This document shows positions 25,130-37,643 of a DNA stretch of 64,000 nt, in pieces (position 1 is the first letter of the stretch; each line of letters opens with the position of its first letter). The position numbers and the translations under genes were made by a program. The notes under the pieces were generated by a model that saw only the letters and a list, made by a program, of their open reading frames with translations, had not been told where the DNA came from and searched no databases. The stretch lies in contig JNEU01001169.1 in assembly GCA_000697475.1 (NCBI GenBank), positions 124,001 through 188,000 on the forward strand. Direction: 5' to 3'. The DNA comes from Lichtheimia corymbifera B2541. Taxonomy: Eukaryota > Mucoromycota > Mucoromycetes > Mucorales > Lichtheimiaceae.

Positions 25130-26232
25130 GAATGGAAAAATGGAAAAAGGAGTAGATAGAAAAAAGAGAGAGTGGTTGTAAGTTGAATGGGAAAGAAAGA
25201 GTGATAGGGAGAAAAAGTTGATTACTTTTTTATGCGCCACTGCAACCCGCTCTTTTTATATGCCTGGTTGTTGCCAAGCAAAAAAGAGTCGACCCTGATA
25301 GCTATAAAACTGCGCACATGGCACATGATTCCACCCCCAAGACACTCCCCCCCACACACGCACATCAGCAAACATACATATACAACTTTCAACTCTCTTG
25401 CGCCTCTGTTCTTTTTAGTCATTGTCACCGAAGGCTGAGCAATTTTGTTGTGCCCTGATTCATTTTGGGTGTTCTTGGGGGCCAAATGATCCCATCGACC
25501 CTGATTGCTCGCGCCACTATTGTATAACACTGATATGTATTTGTCAGGGTCATCCTAACACTCATCTAGATATGCATTATCGCAAACAGGGTTTGCACGT
25601 ACATATGCACCAATCCACACGTTTGTATATGCCCATGTACACACACTATCCTCTTCAATGAACGCTGGTAACTACAATAACAGCCATTATAAATAGGTTC
25701 GAAACGTAAAAAGTTATCTGGGTGGCGCAAATTGCTCAGGATGAGGTGTGCCACATGTTGTACGAAGAAAAAAGCGTCGTTGACTTGTGCCAAACAATAA
25801 ATCGCCCTCACACAGCCACAAATATACATTGCATCGTGTTGCTGCTGCTGTCGGTGGCTTTCCTCCCCATTTAGACAACCAAAAGTGATTCATACATGCA
25901 GTCTTTTTTTTCAGTTGAATGTTATTTATCCTCTTGAATAGCAAGCAATACACGTGTGTAGAATAGTCCAAGATAAAGAGGGGGAAAAGAGAGAAAAGGG
26001 GGATTTCTCTGTTTCTGTCGTTTATATGAAGAAATTGAGATTGGGAAATGCAAGGCACCATATGACCAGAATGAAGAAAAAAGTACACAGTTGTAAGATC
26101 AAAAGCAAAGGAGATAAAAGAGAGAGAAATAAAAGAGAACAAAGGTCCCTTTGTGATGCGTGCGGTGGTTTGATTGTGTGAGAGTTGTGAATATGTGTAA
26201 ATAAGGCGAGGAGAGCGCGCGTAAATAAATTT
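25130..26232. other. Intergenic region
   Basis: 1.1 kb between the RHO3 start and the PWWP gene stop, both on minus. It holds the RHO3 promoter (CA-rich) and the PWWP 3' UTR. The ORFs here are short and unrecognised. Confidence 0.5.
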
Positions 26233-28334
26233 TCAGGAGGCCTCCTGCATAACAGTATCCACGGATGCTGCTGCTGCTGCTGCTGTTGGTGCTGTAGTAG
26301 TAGTTGCCGTGGTTGCAGTCGTTACAGATGCGGCTGGTTTGGATCCTTCATCATCGCCACCATCCACTGCCATAGCTTCGGCTTTGATTCCATTACCACC
26401 ACCATTGATGCCATTATCACCATCACCAACAGTGCTGCTGCTGCTTTGCTCCTTGTTCTCAACTTGACCATTGGTTCTTGTTCCTTCTGATTGTGATGTT
26501 TCATTGTTGTTGTTGTTGTTGGAAGGTGTAGTAGTTTCAACAGCTGTTGCGGACGATTCATTCGCCTGCATGGTATCTTGCTTCTTTGTTTCTTCTTTTG
26601 GTTGAGGCTCAGGTGTAGCCGATGCAGTGCCCGTGGTCAAAGTCGACTTGTTGCCATTACTACCATTCTCTGTTCCGGTTGCCTGTTGACGTGCAGCAGC
26701 CGATGTAAATGATACTCTCCAACGAGCCATAAGCTGCTTAGCGCGCGCTTGGATGTTGTATTCAACGTCGTCCTCATACACGTATAATCCAGCTGACTTG
26801 ACAACCTGTCCAATTTTGGTGTCCTATCGCCACCATCACCAACTCAGTATACAATACCCCAAAACCAGTTCCTGCCATGACTTACCCGTAGTAGTTGTGG
26901 TGTCATGTTTGATTCTTCTACACTCTTGAGAACCTGGGATATATATGGATATTCATCCTTGGAAATCTCACCCTATCTCATGTCATGAGCGACCACTCCA
27001 CTCTTTTATCACCTGACATCCTCCCACTTACCGGCTTCTTTTGATAGACCAACTTTTGCAATTTGTGTCGCAATCGATACATTCTCATACGCTCCTTATC
27101 ATATTCAGATGCTTCATCCTTTGGCTTTTCAGGCTCACCACTCGTATTGCGTTGAGATGCAGCAGGGCTGACGCGACCTTCTTCCTTATCCGATGAAGAG
27201 ACAGATTTGCGCTGAAAGAAAGAGAGAGAAAAAAAAAGTCAACCAAACATGATTTTGCATGACACACACTCCCACGCCCATCACGACCACAAACACGCGT
27301 ATACGCAGCACACAACAAAAACCACCCCCAACTTACCCTTTTCTTTCGACCAGTATCCGTTTCATGAATAGCATCCTTGTCTGATTCTTCCAACTTGCGT
27401 GATCGTCTCTTTGCTTTGGCAGGACTCGATTCGACTTCTTCCTCCTCCTCATCCTTGGATCGACTCTTTGATCGCTTTGGAGCCGTTTTTTTCTTTGCAG
27501 CACTGGCATTCTTGGCAGTCGATGATGCCTTTGATCGTCCTCTCGTTGTCTTTTTGGTGGTGACGACCTCCTCTTCCTCTTCCTCTTCGTCCTCCTCCTC
27601 TTCTTCTTCATCCTCTTGTTCCTCCTCTTCCAATAATGATGGATCCAAAGCTTGACGAACCGCATTCTCCAATTCCCTTGTCTTGAACTTTTTCGCCTTC
27701 ATGTCGCGTTCCACAGCAACAGGATCAAATGGCCTGATCATTTCTGGTCCAAAGAAACCACTATCATCATATCAATGATACTTGTTCCATATTGTTCTAT
27801 CCCGTCTCGTCAAAGTATACTTACTAGTCTCTTGAGCCAAAAAAGAATACAGTCCATACTGGTTGTTTGGATTTGGTGGACTTTTGTTTCATAACCTTGG
27901 CTGGCACTCGTCTCTCATCTTCAATCTAGCAACAATGTCAGGATTAGCAACATGGTCATTGTGTCAAAGAACAAGAGAAAAAAAAACTGTTGCTTGCTTC
28001 CAATGGGTGTTTTGGGTCCTCAATGTTCCAACCTCCTTTGACCTTTGTCCCCCTTTCCTTCTCCTGTGATCATAAGCCATGGCGACAGAGAGCGTGTGGA
28101 TTCCATTCAAAACAAGTTGATTGCAACGATTCGTAAAGAAAGTGTGAAGGAGGAATGGTGGTAGTGGTGTAGGCAAAGAGACGACGAAGAAGCATGTGGA
28201 AAGCAAGCAAGCATCTTTTTTTTTTCTCACACGAAAAACACACCCATGAGAAAACTTACTCTGGCTGGCCACCATGGATAACCCTTTAGTTTTGCAAAGA
28301 CAATAGTTCCAGGAGGATAATCTTCTTGACGCAT
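26233..28334 (-). CDS. PWWP-domain chromatin protein (HDGF/LEDGF-like)
   Basis: It starts MRQEDYPPGTIVFAKLKGYPWWPAR at 28334: the PWWP motif is literally present, in a fold that reads H3K36-methylated nucleosomes. Exon 2 continues the domain (VPAKVMKQ, VWTVFFFGSRDY, FFGPEMIRPF). Next come very acidic runs (about 27540-27620) and basic Lys/Arg-rich stretches with nuclear signal character. A helical region (MYRLRHKLQKLVYQK, YPYISQVLKSVEESNMTPQLLRDTKIGQVVKS) resembles the LEDGF integrase-binding/TFIIS-N-like bundle. The tail is Ala/Thr/Asn-rich and ends VMQEAS. The PWWP plus C-terminal bundle layout matches the HDGF/LEDGF family, inferred to link H3K36 methylation with elongation. The first intron is unusually long for this window (about 330 nt). 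Confidence 0.82.
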
Positions 28335-29131
28335 AATCGATTCGATATGCAATGATTCGACGGATAATAGAGGTTGTGTTGGGTTCGATGCAATAAAAGT
28401 GTGATGTGTGTGGGATATGTGTGTTGGCGCTGAAGGGGTAAATCAAAGCAAAGTGAGTGAGAGAGAGAGGGAAAAAAAGCCAAACCAAAGAGAAGAGAGA
28501 AAGAGTGAGAGAGAAAATATCGGGCTTGAAAACCAGCTCACAAAGGCGGACCTCATTAGCCAATAGGATCATGCATCACTATCCGAACCTAGTCAAGACA
28601 CACACACACACTTACACACACACCACACAATGTATGCGAAAGGAAAGAAAAAGATGACCTTTGTAAAAAAGTGAACGGATTTCATTGTTCAATCACGTCT
28701 CACAATGGACTGATATTATGTAAAGCATTGAAAGAAAGTGATTGTGCACACAAGGAATGCACAAAATACGATAGCGGGGTCCCCTAATTCACCCCCCTTC
28801 TTTCATTGACCATAAAGAAGCAATAGGCTGGGTAACCCACCATCAACACCCCCCCCCACACACACACCAGCAAAAAAGCACACACTCAAGGCCTTTGCAC
28901 AAATGTGGCAAATGGTACTATCCTAGCCCGCCTCTCCTTCCTCGGCTTCGGTCGGGGTTACCCGACATTATTATCGTCATTGCACTTCTTTTGTCTCTCC
29001 CCCTTTCTATCTATCCCCCAACTCCTTGAATGGATATGGATTTCTTTATCTCTCTCTCTCACACACACAACATTTGTTTTACTGGAGCAGCATTTTTTTA
29101 AAAAAAAAGGTACAGAATGGTTCCATTGTTG
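28335..29131. other. Intergenic region
   Basis: About 800 bp with the PWWP gene promoter (GA/CA-rich, many CACACA runs) and the PKA 3' end. No further gene seen. Confidence 0.5.
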
Positions 29132-30842
29132 CTAAAACTCTTTAAAATATCTGCGATAAGGATCAGCATGTGGCACCCCATAAGGCATTTTCTGTTCCGG
29201 ATACTGATCAAAATTACTAGCATCGCCTTGACCAGAAAGTTGCGGAATATAAGGCGGTGTCACGCGGAGAGCCAACATGTCTTCAAAGTTGATATCGCTG
29301 AACCCTTTTTGAATATTGCATAAGCGTCCCATTTAACACACCTTATCATCAACTTACATGGATGATCCATGACATCTCGATATCCTCTTGCTAAATTACC
29401 ATATCTTCGAGTGAGATCCGTCGTCAACAAGTGCTTGAGCAAATCACGAACGTTGGGATGAAAATGAGAAGGGAACTGTGGTTCAGACGTCAAGATTTTC
29501 TCATAAAGCCGGAATTGACTTTCGTCATTAAAAGGTGGATAGCTATATATAACGTTGAGTAGAGAGGCAATAAAAGAATCAGACCATGATGATACATTAC
29601 CCCGCCAACATTTCATAAATCAAGACACCCAAGGACCAATAATCAACCGCCTTGCCGTAGCCTTTGGATTGAATGACTTCAGGAGCAAGGTAATCAGGTG
29701 TGCCACACAAGGTCCATGTGACATCTGGCACGCGTTTGGCAAATCCAAAATCTGTCAATCGAATATGGCCCGATGTGTCAATCAGGATATTTTCTGGCTT
29801 GAGATCACGGTACACAATCTCATGCGCATGAAGATACCTATCATCCTCTATCAGTCGTCTCTCTTTGGTAGATCCTCCCTTCACTTACACAATCACAAGG
29901 AATACTTCAGCAGCATAAAACTTTGCAACAGCATCTGGAAATCGCTTGGATCGTCTCAAATAGGAGAATAGCTCACCACCTGGGACATAATCCATCACCA
30001 TGTACAAATTGACATCATCCTGAAAAGTACCCCATAAATTGACAATGAAGGGATGGGACACTTGCATCAACAAGTTACGTTCGTTCTTAGTGTGAGCCAC
30101 TTGTTTCAGCCTCACAACGTCTTCTTTTCGAAGCACTTTGATGGCATAATAGCGTTCATTGTGTTTCGAGTTGACAAGGTGCACCCGTCCAAAGGAGCCT
30201 GTGCCAAGTGTACGCAATAATCGAAAATCTTGAAGCTCCAAAGGTCGTTCTTGGATTTGATTCTCGGGTTGTTTCTCGTTCAACAATGGAGGTGGTTCTT
30301 GTGTAGGAAAATCGGATGAGAATATTGGGGCGTGTGTGGATGCTTCCTCTGGGTTAGCCAGTTCGTCGGGGGAATCATGCGATGGCGAATTATTGCCTTC
30401 GGGTACAACAGGCTCTGTGGTGGTGACAGGTGTTAATATCCGGATCTTTCATTACACAACATACCACACTTACGAAAATTAAACTCTTTGTTGGTAGTGG
30501 TAGTGGTAGTGGTTGGAGATGCTGTACGGTTGGGTGTGGTGGGTGTTGATGATGATCGAGTTGTGGAAGATGACTTTGGTGATAATGTGGGCGACAACAC
30601 TATGCGTAGATGAAATGCATGGTAAGTAAATAGACGTCATATGTGTTAACCCAATCAATTTTACCTTTGGGTGGTGATTCAGCTATGGAGCGTTTGTTTC
30701 TTGATACAGCTTCTTCAGATCCACGAGGAGTGGGAGGCAAGCCTACTGATAAATGCTCATCCTCGGCACTGTGATCGCTTTCTTTTCTTGGTGATCGTGG
30801 AGATAATGGACGTTTTGCTTTGTCGATCAATTTGTTGAGCAT
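29132..30842 (-). CDS. cAMP-dependent protein kinase catalytic subunit (PKA)
   Basis: It starts [18 protein letters not shown] at 30842. A disordered N-terminal extension of about 170 residues (Ser/Pro/Thr-rich) is followed by the AGC kinase domain: glycine loop [11 protein letters not shown], catalytic Lys in YAIKVL, catalytic loop [16 protein letters not shown], the activation loop with [15 protein letters not shown], and the AGC tail. The protein ends [10 protein letters not shown], the FxxF hydrophobic tail that docks in the kinase N-lobe. PKA is the effector of cAMP signalling; in these fungi it affects germination, morphology and dimorphism. At least six exons. A long N-terminal extension is common for fungal PKA subunits. 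Confidence 0.93.
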
Positions 30843-31923
30843 TGTTCGTTGTTGGAGAAAAAAAAGTGGGTGAGAAACAGGGAAAAAAGAGCGAGCAGGA
30901 AATACCAATCGATATGCAGAATACGCCAAAGTTTCAGAGCTGCTTTTTATGCAAAAATGTCACGGTTTCACATTATAGGAGGGCAGAATTTCTATTCCTA
31001 GCATTATCAACATGTGTTTTACCAACGACGATCACATCAGAAGTTTTGTGCACGTATATAGCACTTTATTATGATCAGGGTAGTACATTGCCATCATGAG
31101 AGGCGTTGCTTCATTTGTTTACCGGTGGCGGCCATCACGACGGAGCATCCTGATCGCCCATTTTTGGGATATTAGCTACTGCTTGCAGGACAAACATAAC
31201 CAACCTCGTTTACAAAGGGTAAGAATAATCAGTCTTTCATTACTTTAGGCTTAGTGCTACTATTCCAATGCAGTACATTGACTCGCTGGATCGCACTTGA
31301 GATGTGCATAAACCCCTGCGAGTGGTAAATCTTGGGCCTTTTTATGCATTATAAATAACATATGACGTAGCATCCAAAAGATGCCTTGATCAATGATGAA
31401 GCAGGAAGCACTCCATGCGGATCATGTTGTGATACGATGGGTGGCCCATGTTTTGACACTGGCCTACTATTCCGCGGGATCCAATACTTACTGCTTTTGT
31501 GCGTTTGTTATCAATAACAATGGCGTCTTTGGCTGCAACTTGGAAAGCAAAGCTAGGTATCAGAGCCTGACTCTAATGTTGGCGACGACATTCATGGTCG
31601 GCAAATCTCAGGCAGATAATGTAAATGGACATTATTGGCCATTGTCGTCTAAAATTCATGCGTAAACTCTCTCCCTTCAACACATAGCACACGTGGATAT
31701 GACATTCATTAAATTGATAGCACTTTTGTATTTGTAATTGTCATTCAAGACGTCTATCTGCTATTACTGCTAAAATGTCTCGGTCGAGTCACCATGTTAC
31801 CAAAGGTTGACATGTCCAAGGATCGAGTCACCTGACGCGGAGTTGCTTAGGAGACAACGAAATAGGTGTGCAACAAACTCACCTTGTCACTCTGTCTCTC
31901 TCTCTTTTTTCTTTGATCGCGCC
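30843..31923. other. Divergent promoter region (PKA / PRMT5)
   Basis: 1.1 kb between divergent genes. A 90-codon plus-strand ORF (31393-31665) starts with ATG but has no recognisable domain and no intron neighbour; it is not called. Promoters of both genes must lie here. Confidence 0.5.
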
Positions 31924-34377
31924 ATGGCTGATTACGAAGGAGGATATGGTTGTGCCGTTGGTCTTCTCACCTACGATTGCTTTGATAACATTGAGGAGTT
32001 CGTGCAAGAGGCTATCGATTCCGGTCACGATTTTGTCGCAACGCCCATTGTCCATTCGAAATACAGTCGAGTGCTCGAATCCAAAGCAGGGGATAGCTGG
32101 CGAGACGCACCTGTCTACGATCGCGACGATCTTGTCCTTCGAAAAGCACGTAAGAAACAGCATGACCAAACTTGACATCCAAGGATTAAAACACGTGATT
32201 GTAGAATGGTCTGATGCGGTGGCCGGTAGCTTGTCGGACTGGATCCAACTAGATTCAAAGGATGATGATATCCGTATCAATTCTGAGCTGGTAAGTAAAT
32301 TGTGAATGATAAGGGGAAACGTGTGTCTTACAAGAGAATATAGGCTTTCAAGCAAGAAGTTGCATTTGCATGTCATCTTGGTCTCTTTACGGTGATCACA
32401 CCACGTTTGGTGCCTGGTACAAGCTGCATCAACATGGCTCGTGTTATCAATCATCTTGTCACTGGCATGTCAGTTACACAGGTAAGATACGTTAACTTTG
32501 TATACACATATACCGCAAGCAACTCATCATAAGATGAATTAGATGTGGGTGCATGTATTGATGGATAACCAGCATGTGGCATGGAGGCAATGGAATCAAT
32601 TCCGAAGTTTGACAGAGAACAATCCAAAGATTGGAGTGGGTAAGTGATATATATGTAGGTAGTGATATTGATTGACTGGTTGTTGTTTTAGTGTTGGAGC
32701 TCCCCGCCGTTTTACCCGAGGATGAAATGTTGTTGGATGCATGGTTCGCTGAACCTGTCAAAGCAGTCATTGTTCCAAGTGAGATCTTTATCAGCAATCC
32801 TAAAGGCTACCCCGTCTTGAGCAAGCGCCATCAATCATTCGTCAAAAAGCTGATGCGTCGTGTAAGCATGCCTATCATGATTGTATAGATAAGGTGACTC
32901 AACATTTTTATTTTTAGATGCAACCACAAATGATTGTCACTGTCCCCACGACGCAAATCCATGCTAGTGCAACACCGTCATCATATCAAGAATATATTCA
33001 CTATCTGCATCGCAACTTACCAGCAATGGACCAGGTGGAGGAATTTGCTTCTGGATATCAAGACTATTTGCAAGCTCCTTTACAACCCCTGATGGACAAT
33101 CTCGACAACAACATGTATGAGACCTTTGAAAGAGACCCCATCAAATACCAGGAATATGAAAAGGTAGCAGCAGCTAAAAAGTCAAGAGGGAGTGCTTCAT
33201 GCTAACGGGTTGCATCGTAGGCTGTGTATCACGCTTTGTTGGATCGTGTTGAGCATGGATCGGATTATGTCACGTAAGTAAAATCATTGTATGGAAAATC
33301 GTCAAATGGGTTCTCATGGTAAGAATATAGGAAGATCATGGTGGTCGGTGCTGGACGTGGTCCTTTGGTGAACTGCTGCTTGCGTGCTGCTGACAAGGCG
33401 GAGCGCAAGGTACAATTATACGCTCTTGAAAAGAACCCCAATGCATTTGTGACGTAAGGCTCTCTCTTTGATGTAATGCATGTAAATGAAAGACTGATGA
33501 ACGATACATGTTTAGGTTACAAAATGCCAAAGCCGAAGAATGGCATGACCGTGTCACGTTGATCTTTGCCGATATGCGAAAATGGAAACCGGATACGAAG
33601 GTAAGTTGGATATCTCATCCGTCGTAGTCATAGTAGAGCTAAGCATCATTGCGATAGATTGATATTCTTGTGAGCGAATTGTTGGGATCATTTGGTGACA
33701 ATGAGCTGTCTCCAGAGTGTTTGGATGGTGCACAAAAGTTTCTCAAAGGTAAAATGATTCACATGTGGAAGGAGAACAAATGGCTAATAGGGTGAACTAT
33801 AGATGATGGTATCTCGATTCCAGCCTCGTACACCGCTTATGCTGCACCCATGGCTTCATCCAAGTTGTATAACGAGGTGGCTGCTTACAAGGATCTCGTG
33901 CATTTTGAGACACCCTATGTTGTTATGTTTCAACAAGTCTGTGAGCTTGCACCTTCCAAGGCCTTATGGACATTTGAGCATCCCAATCCTGTGATCCCCA
34001 AGGACCAAGACCCCACCAATAACCTTCACAATGCACGTTACAGTCGAGTGCAATTCACTGTCAGCAGCAAAGAGGATACGGTGATGCACGGCATTTCTGG
34101 TTATTTTGAAGCAGTGTTGTACAAGCATGTCAAGATCTCGATTCATCCAGAAACGCATTCACCTGGCATGTTCAGCTGGTTCCCAATCTTCTTCCCTATC
34201 CGAACACCTATGCAGATTCCCAAGGGATCGACTGTGACACTGGACTTTTGGAGAGTATCCGATGCGAAAAAAGTCTGGTATGAGTGGAGCGGTACCGTGG
34301 AATCAGATCAAGGCAGCCATACAGCCGTACTACCTATCCATAACGTTGGAGGCCGTTCTTACTGGGTCGGTTTATAG
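31924..34377 (+). CDS. Type II protein arginine methyltransferase PRMT5 (Skb1/Hsl7-like)
   Basis: About ten exons; it starts [19 protein letters not shown]. The N-terminal TIM-barrel part is seen in [36 protein letters not shown] and [20 protein letters not shown]. The Rossmann methyltransferase core has [14 protein letters not shown] (SAM-binding), [10 protein letters not shown], and the catalytic double-E loop [15 protein letters not shown]. The C-terminal beta barrel includes [17 protein letters not shown] and ends RSYWVGL. PRMT5 makes symmetric dimethylarginine on Sm proteins, histones and cell-cycle regulators. In yeasts the orthologue links to morphogenesis checkpoints. All key motifs are intact. 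Confidence 0.95.
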
Positions 34378-34661
34378 AGAGAAAAAGAAGGGGGGAAAGA
34401 CTAGTTTTATCATACACATGTATATAGGCTGTATTATCATCCTTAAAATTGATATTATCGTTCTTATGGATTCTTGGGGAATAATGTTGAATGAGCCATT
34501 AATCTCAACTCGGGAAAGATATCAAGTTAAAAGAAAGGGGATAAAACCCATTATTCATCACTGAAAAACAACGACAATTCAAAAACTACTACTACAATCA
34601 ATGTGTGATGATGATGACAACAAGAGCTCAAAATATGGATTGAGAGAAAGAAAGAAAATCA

Positions 34662-36262
34662 CTAGAGGCGGGATTTCAAGGGGTTCTCAACAGTGATGTT
34701 CAAGAACATGGTACCTTGATGATGAGCTGGGTTGACAGCGATCCATTCACCCTGTTGCTGCTGTTGATGGATGAGCTGCTTGTTCAAGGCCTCAGCAGGA
34801 TCAATGGCAATCTTCAAGCGAAGGTTACCATGCTCGGAGGAGTAGGCTTGTCCAGCAGGGATGGTGAACCATTGCTTATCCATGCCTTGGTTCAAAAAGA
34901 CCACATTGCCTTGTTGTTGGGTTAGTGGGTTGATGGTGGTAGGACACGTCTCAATAACTTGAATGGGTTGTTGTTGGAGTTGCTGAAGAGGAGACAAGGA
35001 GGGTGTCGTTTGGTACAGCACGCGAGTAGCACCCAATGTTGGTTGTTGCTGCACAGCATCGATCAACATGTCACGATCAAGCACCTTAATGCTTTGGTGC
35101 AATTGTTGAAGCTCAGCTTCACCCAAGGCCTTTTGGACCAACACCGCCTTTTCACCCCGTTGTTGTTGCTTCAATGGAGAGTGCACATAGATCTTGTTGG
35201 CATTGGGATCGCTGTCAAAGACCTTGAAGAACACCTGGTTTTGGGTAATGCCACTCTTGGGGGTGATCATGGATGGATCAAGCACCTTGAAAAAGGCAGG
35301 GGCATGGCTGATGGTGGGAATCATACCAGCAGAAGGCGTACAGAGGAGCTCACTTTGTGGCACCTTGACATAGATATTGCCATCCACAGTGAGGTTGGAG
35401 GTATCAAGAAGCTTAAAGTACGTGTTGCCACTCATTTGCTGTTGCAAAGGCGACATGTTGTCAAACAAATTGACGTACACGTTATCCATCAAATTTTGGC
35501 CAAACACACGCTGACCTTGTTGGCATTGCTGTTGTTGTTGCTGCTGGCATTCTTGTTGGCATTGCTGTTGCTGGAATTGCTGTTGGTTCAGCTGTTGTTG
35601 TTGTTGGAACTGGTGCTGATTCAACTGCTGTTGTTGCTGGAAATGCTGTTGGCTCAATTGTTGTTGCTGTTGTTGCGATTGCTGCTGCAAGTGCACGTGG
35701 GCCAAAGGTTGTTGTTGCTGCTTGTAGAGTGCCTGATGCTGCAATTCGGCAATATCCTTTTCAATCACCTTGACAAACACCTTGCGATTGTCACCAAAGT
35801 TGGGCAGAGGAACCGAGATGGTCTTGTTCCATGCTCCACGGCGATTCAATTGCTCAGCAACAATGGCAGATTGGATCTCGCTGCTGCTGATAAGCTGGGG
35901 TTGTTGCTTCTTGACCACCCAAAGTTCACTAATAAAGAGATGATTAAAGCATCGTGATATAAAAAGGTGGCAATCACTTACACGTAGACGTTGCCCTGCT
36001 AGAAAGAAACAAGCAAAAAGTATGAGCAAAAAGTCATTTCATACGTACGCACCATAAGACTTACAGCATCCTTTTGGCCTTCAATGGGACATGCTTCAAC
36101 AGCTTGCATATACACTTCAACATCCGATGGGAATGGGTACAATGATGATGGTTGCTGCAAAAGTCCAAGACGACGTTGCTCATTGACAAGGCTCAAGGAA
36201 GGCTCAGTGGAAATGACAAGCATACCACGGGTGTTGACGTTGGCGTTATAGAAAGGAGTCAT
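34662..36262 (-). CDS. Q-rich protein with about ten copies of a novel short VYVKV-type repeat
   Basis: Three exons. Start MTPFYNANVNTRGMLVIST at 36262, stop TAG at 34662-34664. After a 60-residue N-terminal part, short hydrophobic motifs recur every 20-60 residues: VEVYMQAVEA, GNVYVELWVV, RKVFVKVIEKD, DNVYVNLFDN, GNTYFKLLDTS, GNIYVKVPQSE, PAFFKVLDPS, NQVFFKVFDSD, NKIYVHSPLK, QSIKVLDRD, GTMFLNITVEN. A central polyQ/QQL region (about 35500-35720) separates them into two blocks. The pattern [GN]-x-[VTI]-[YF]-[VF]-K-[VL]-x-D looks like a repeated beta-strand unit. No signal peptide, transmembrane segment or known domain was recognised. Function unknown. Confidence 0.72.
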
Positions 36263-37643
36263 TGTTTGGATTTGGAAATTCAATTGCTTGATGATGATGA
36301 GATACTCAATCCACACTTCCTGGATGGCCTTTTATACAGCAAGGATGGCGGCGACCCACTTTTCCCCCCAACAACCGCTTTTTTTTTCTCTCGCTTTCTC
36401 CATCCCAACGAAAGAACACGGACCGGCAAGCAAAACGGTGTTATTGAAGAAGGGGAGTAGTTGGGATCATGCAAGATGGGCAACTCCACCATTTTTCATG
36501 CGGATGGGAACAAAGCCAGATGCTGAATTTGGAACATCCCGCTCTCTGTTGGTAATTTGGCATGCCTCCCACACACACCCATTAGACCACCCAAAAAACT
36601 CAAAGTTGTGCATGATGCATGCTGCTCATCGTGTTTGTAAATTATGCACCTTGAAAGAGCGAGGATGCAAATAATGCAATGTGTTACATGTGTTGGGGAA
36701 CAAGGATTATTGGGAGAATGACAGTAATACATAGCTCTTTTTTGTCGGCTGCTTCCACAAAAGAGAACCAACATGTGAGAGTTACTGTTTGCATGGAACA
36801 TGATGATGATGATGATGGGTGGGTCATATGCTCAAGTCTATTGGGGGCAAGTAAAGTGAGTTTTAGCCACTTTGCTGTTGTGGAATGTTTTGGTTTTGTC
36901 GAGACCAACGCGTGAGTGGATACTTTAGATAGCTCAATGTCTTAACACAAATGGTGTGGTGAAACCAACTAAAATCACTCAGTTTGTGTTGCCCAAGATT
37001 TAGCGTTGTTGCATCAAAATAAGCTGTTGACATAGCAACCCATATCCAAGATGTGGATGTATTTCCATGCGTATAACCACCAACTACAAGGGTGGGGAGG
37101 TGTGGAATATGGCTAAGCCAATGTATTATCATGTGCAAGTCTTTATCAGGCGGGGGTTATAAGTATAGCGAGTGGGAGGAGGGGAGTACAAAAGAGATCG
37201 GCAAGTAATTTATCCCACAAAAGGCGCGCGGCCCGGTGGCTGCCGATAAGATTCATCCGTTGTGTATGGGGAGTGTGGTTGGATAGAGAGGGGTAGCATG
37301 GGTTGGAATAGTGGAACAAAGAGTGGGATTTTTTTTTACTGCTGTTGCTTTCTCAGCGATCTTTTGCTTCCCTTGTTTGGTCGGAAGACTCCTTTGTGCA
37401 TTCTTTATTCTCCATTTGACTCTTTGTTTATTCAGCATACGACGACTCTCTCTTTCCTTTCCATTTATCCAATCATCATTCTTTCACTCTTATAGAATAA
37501 TAACAGTATGTTCTTTATATCCAAGTGTGGTAATGGTAACCTATCTATCTGACAAAAGCAAACCCCAACTCTAGACATAAAGTCCAGGGGTGGTTTATTT
37601 CCTTCAGACGACAACGAATATACCATCACCTTTTCTTTCGCTC
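36263..37643. other. Divergent promoter region (Q-rich protein / flippase)
   Basis: 1.4 kb between divergent genes. It includes GAT-repeat and T-rich tracts and two promoters. No additional gene seen. Confidence 0.5.

Noticed and set aside
25680..25710. tRNA B-box-like GGTTCGAAAC
   Set aside because: No acceptor stem or A box could be paired around it.
34959..35957. 332-codon plus-strand ORF with Leu-rich product
   Set aside because: It is antisense to the CAA/CAG-rich Q-protein gene; CTG/TTG codons on the other strand stay open. The minus-strand frame has splice sites and a coherent repeat structure.
37590..37643. Upstream start for the flippase at 37590
   Set aside because: The codon is GTG; ATG at 37644 is the first Met and follows a normal leader.
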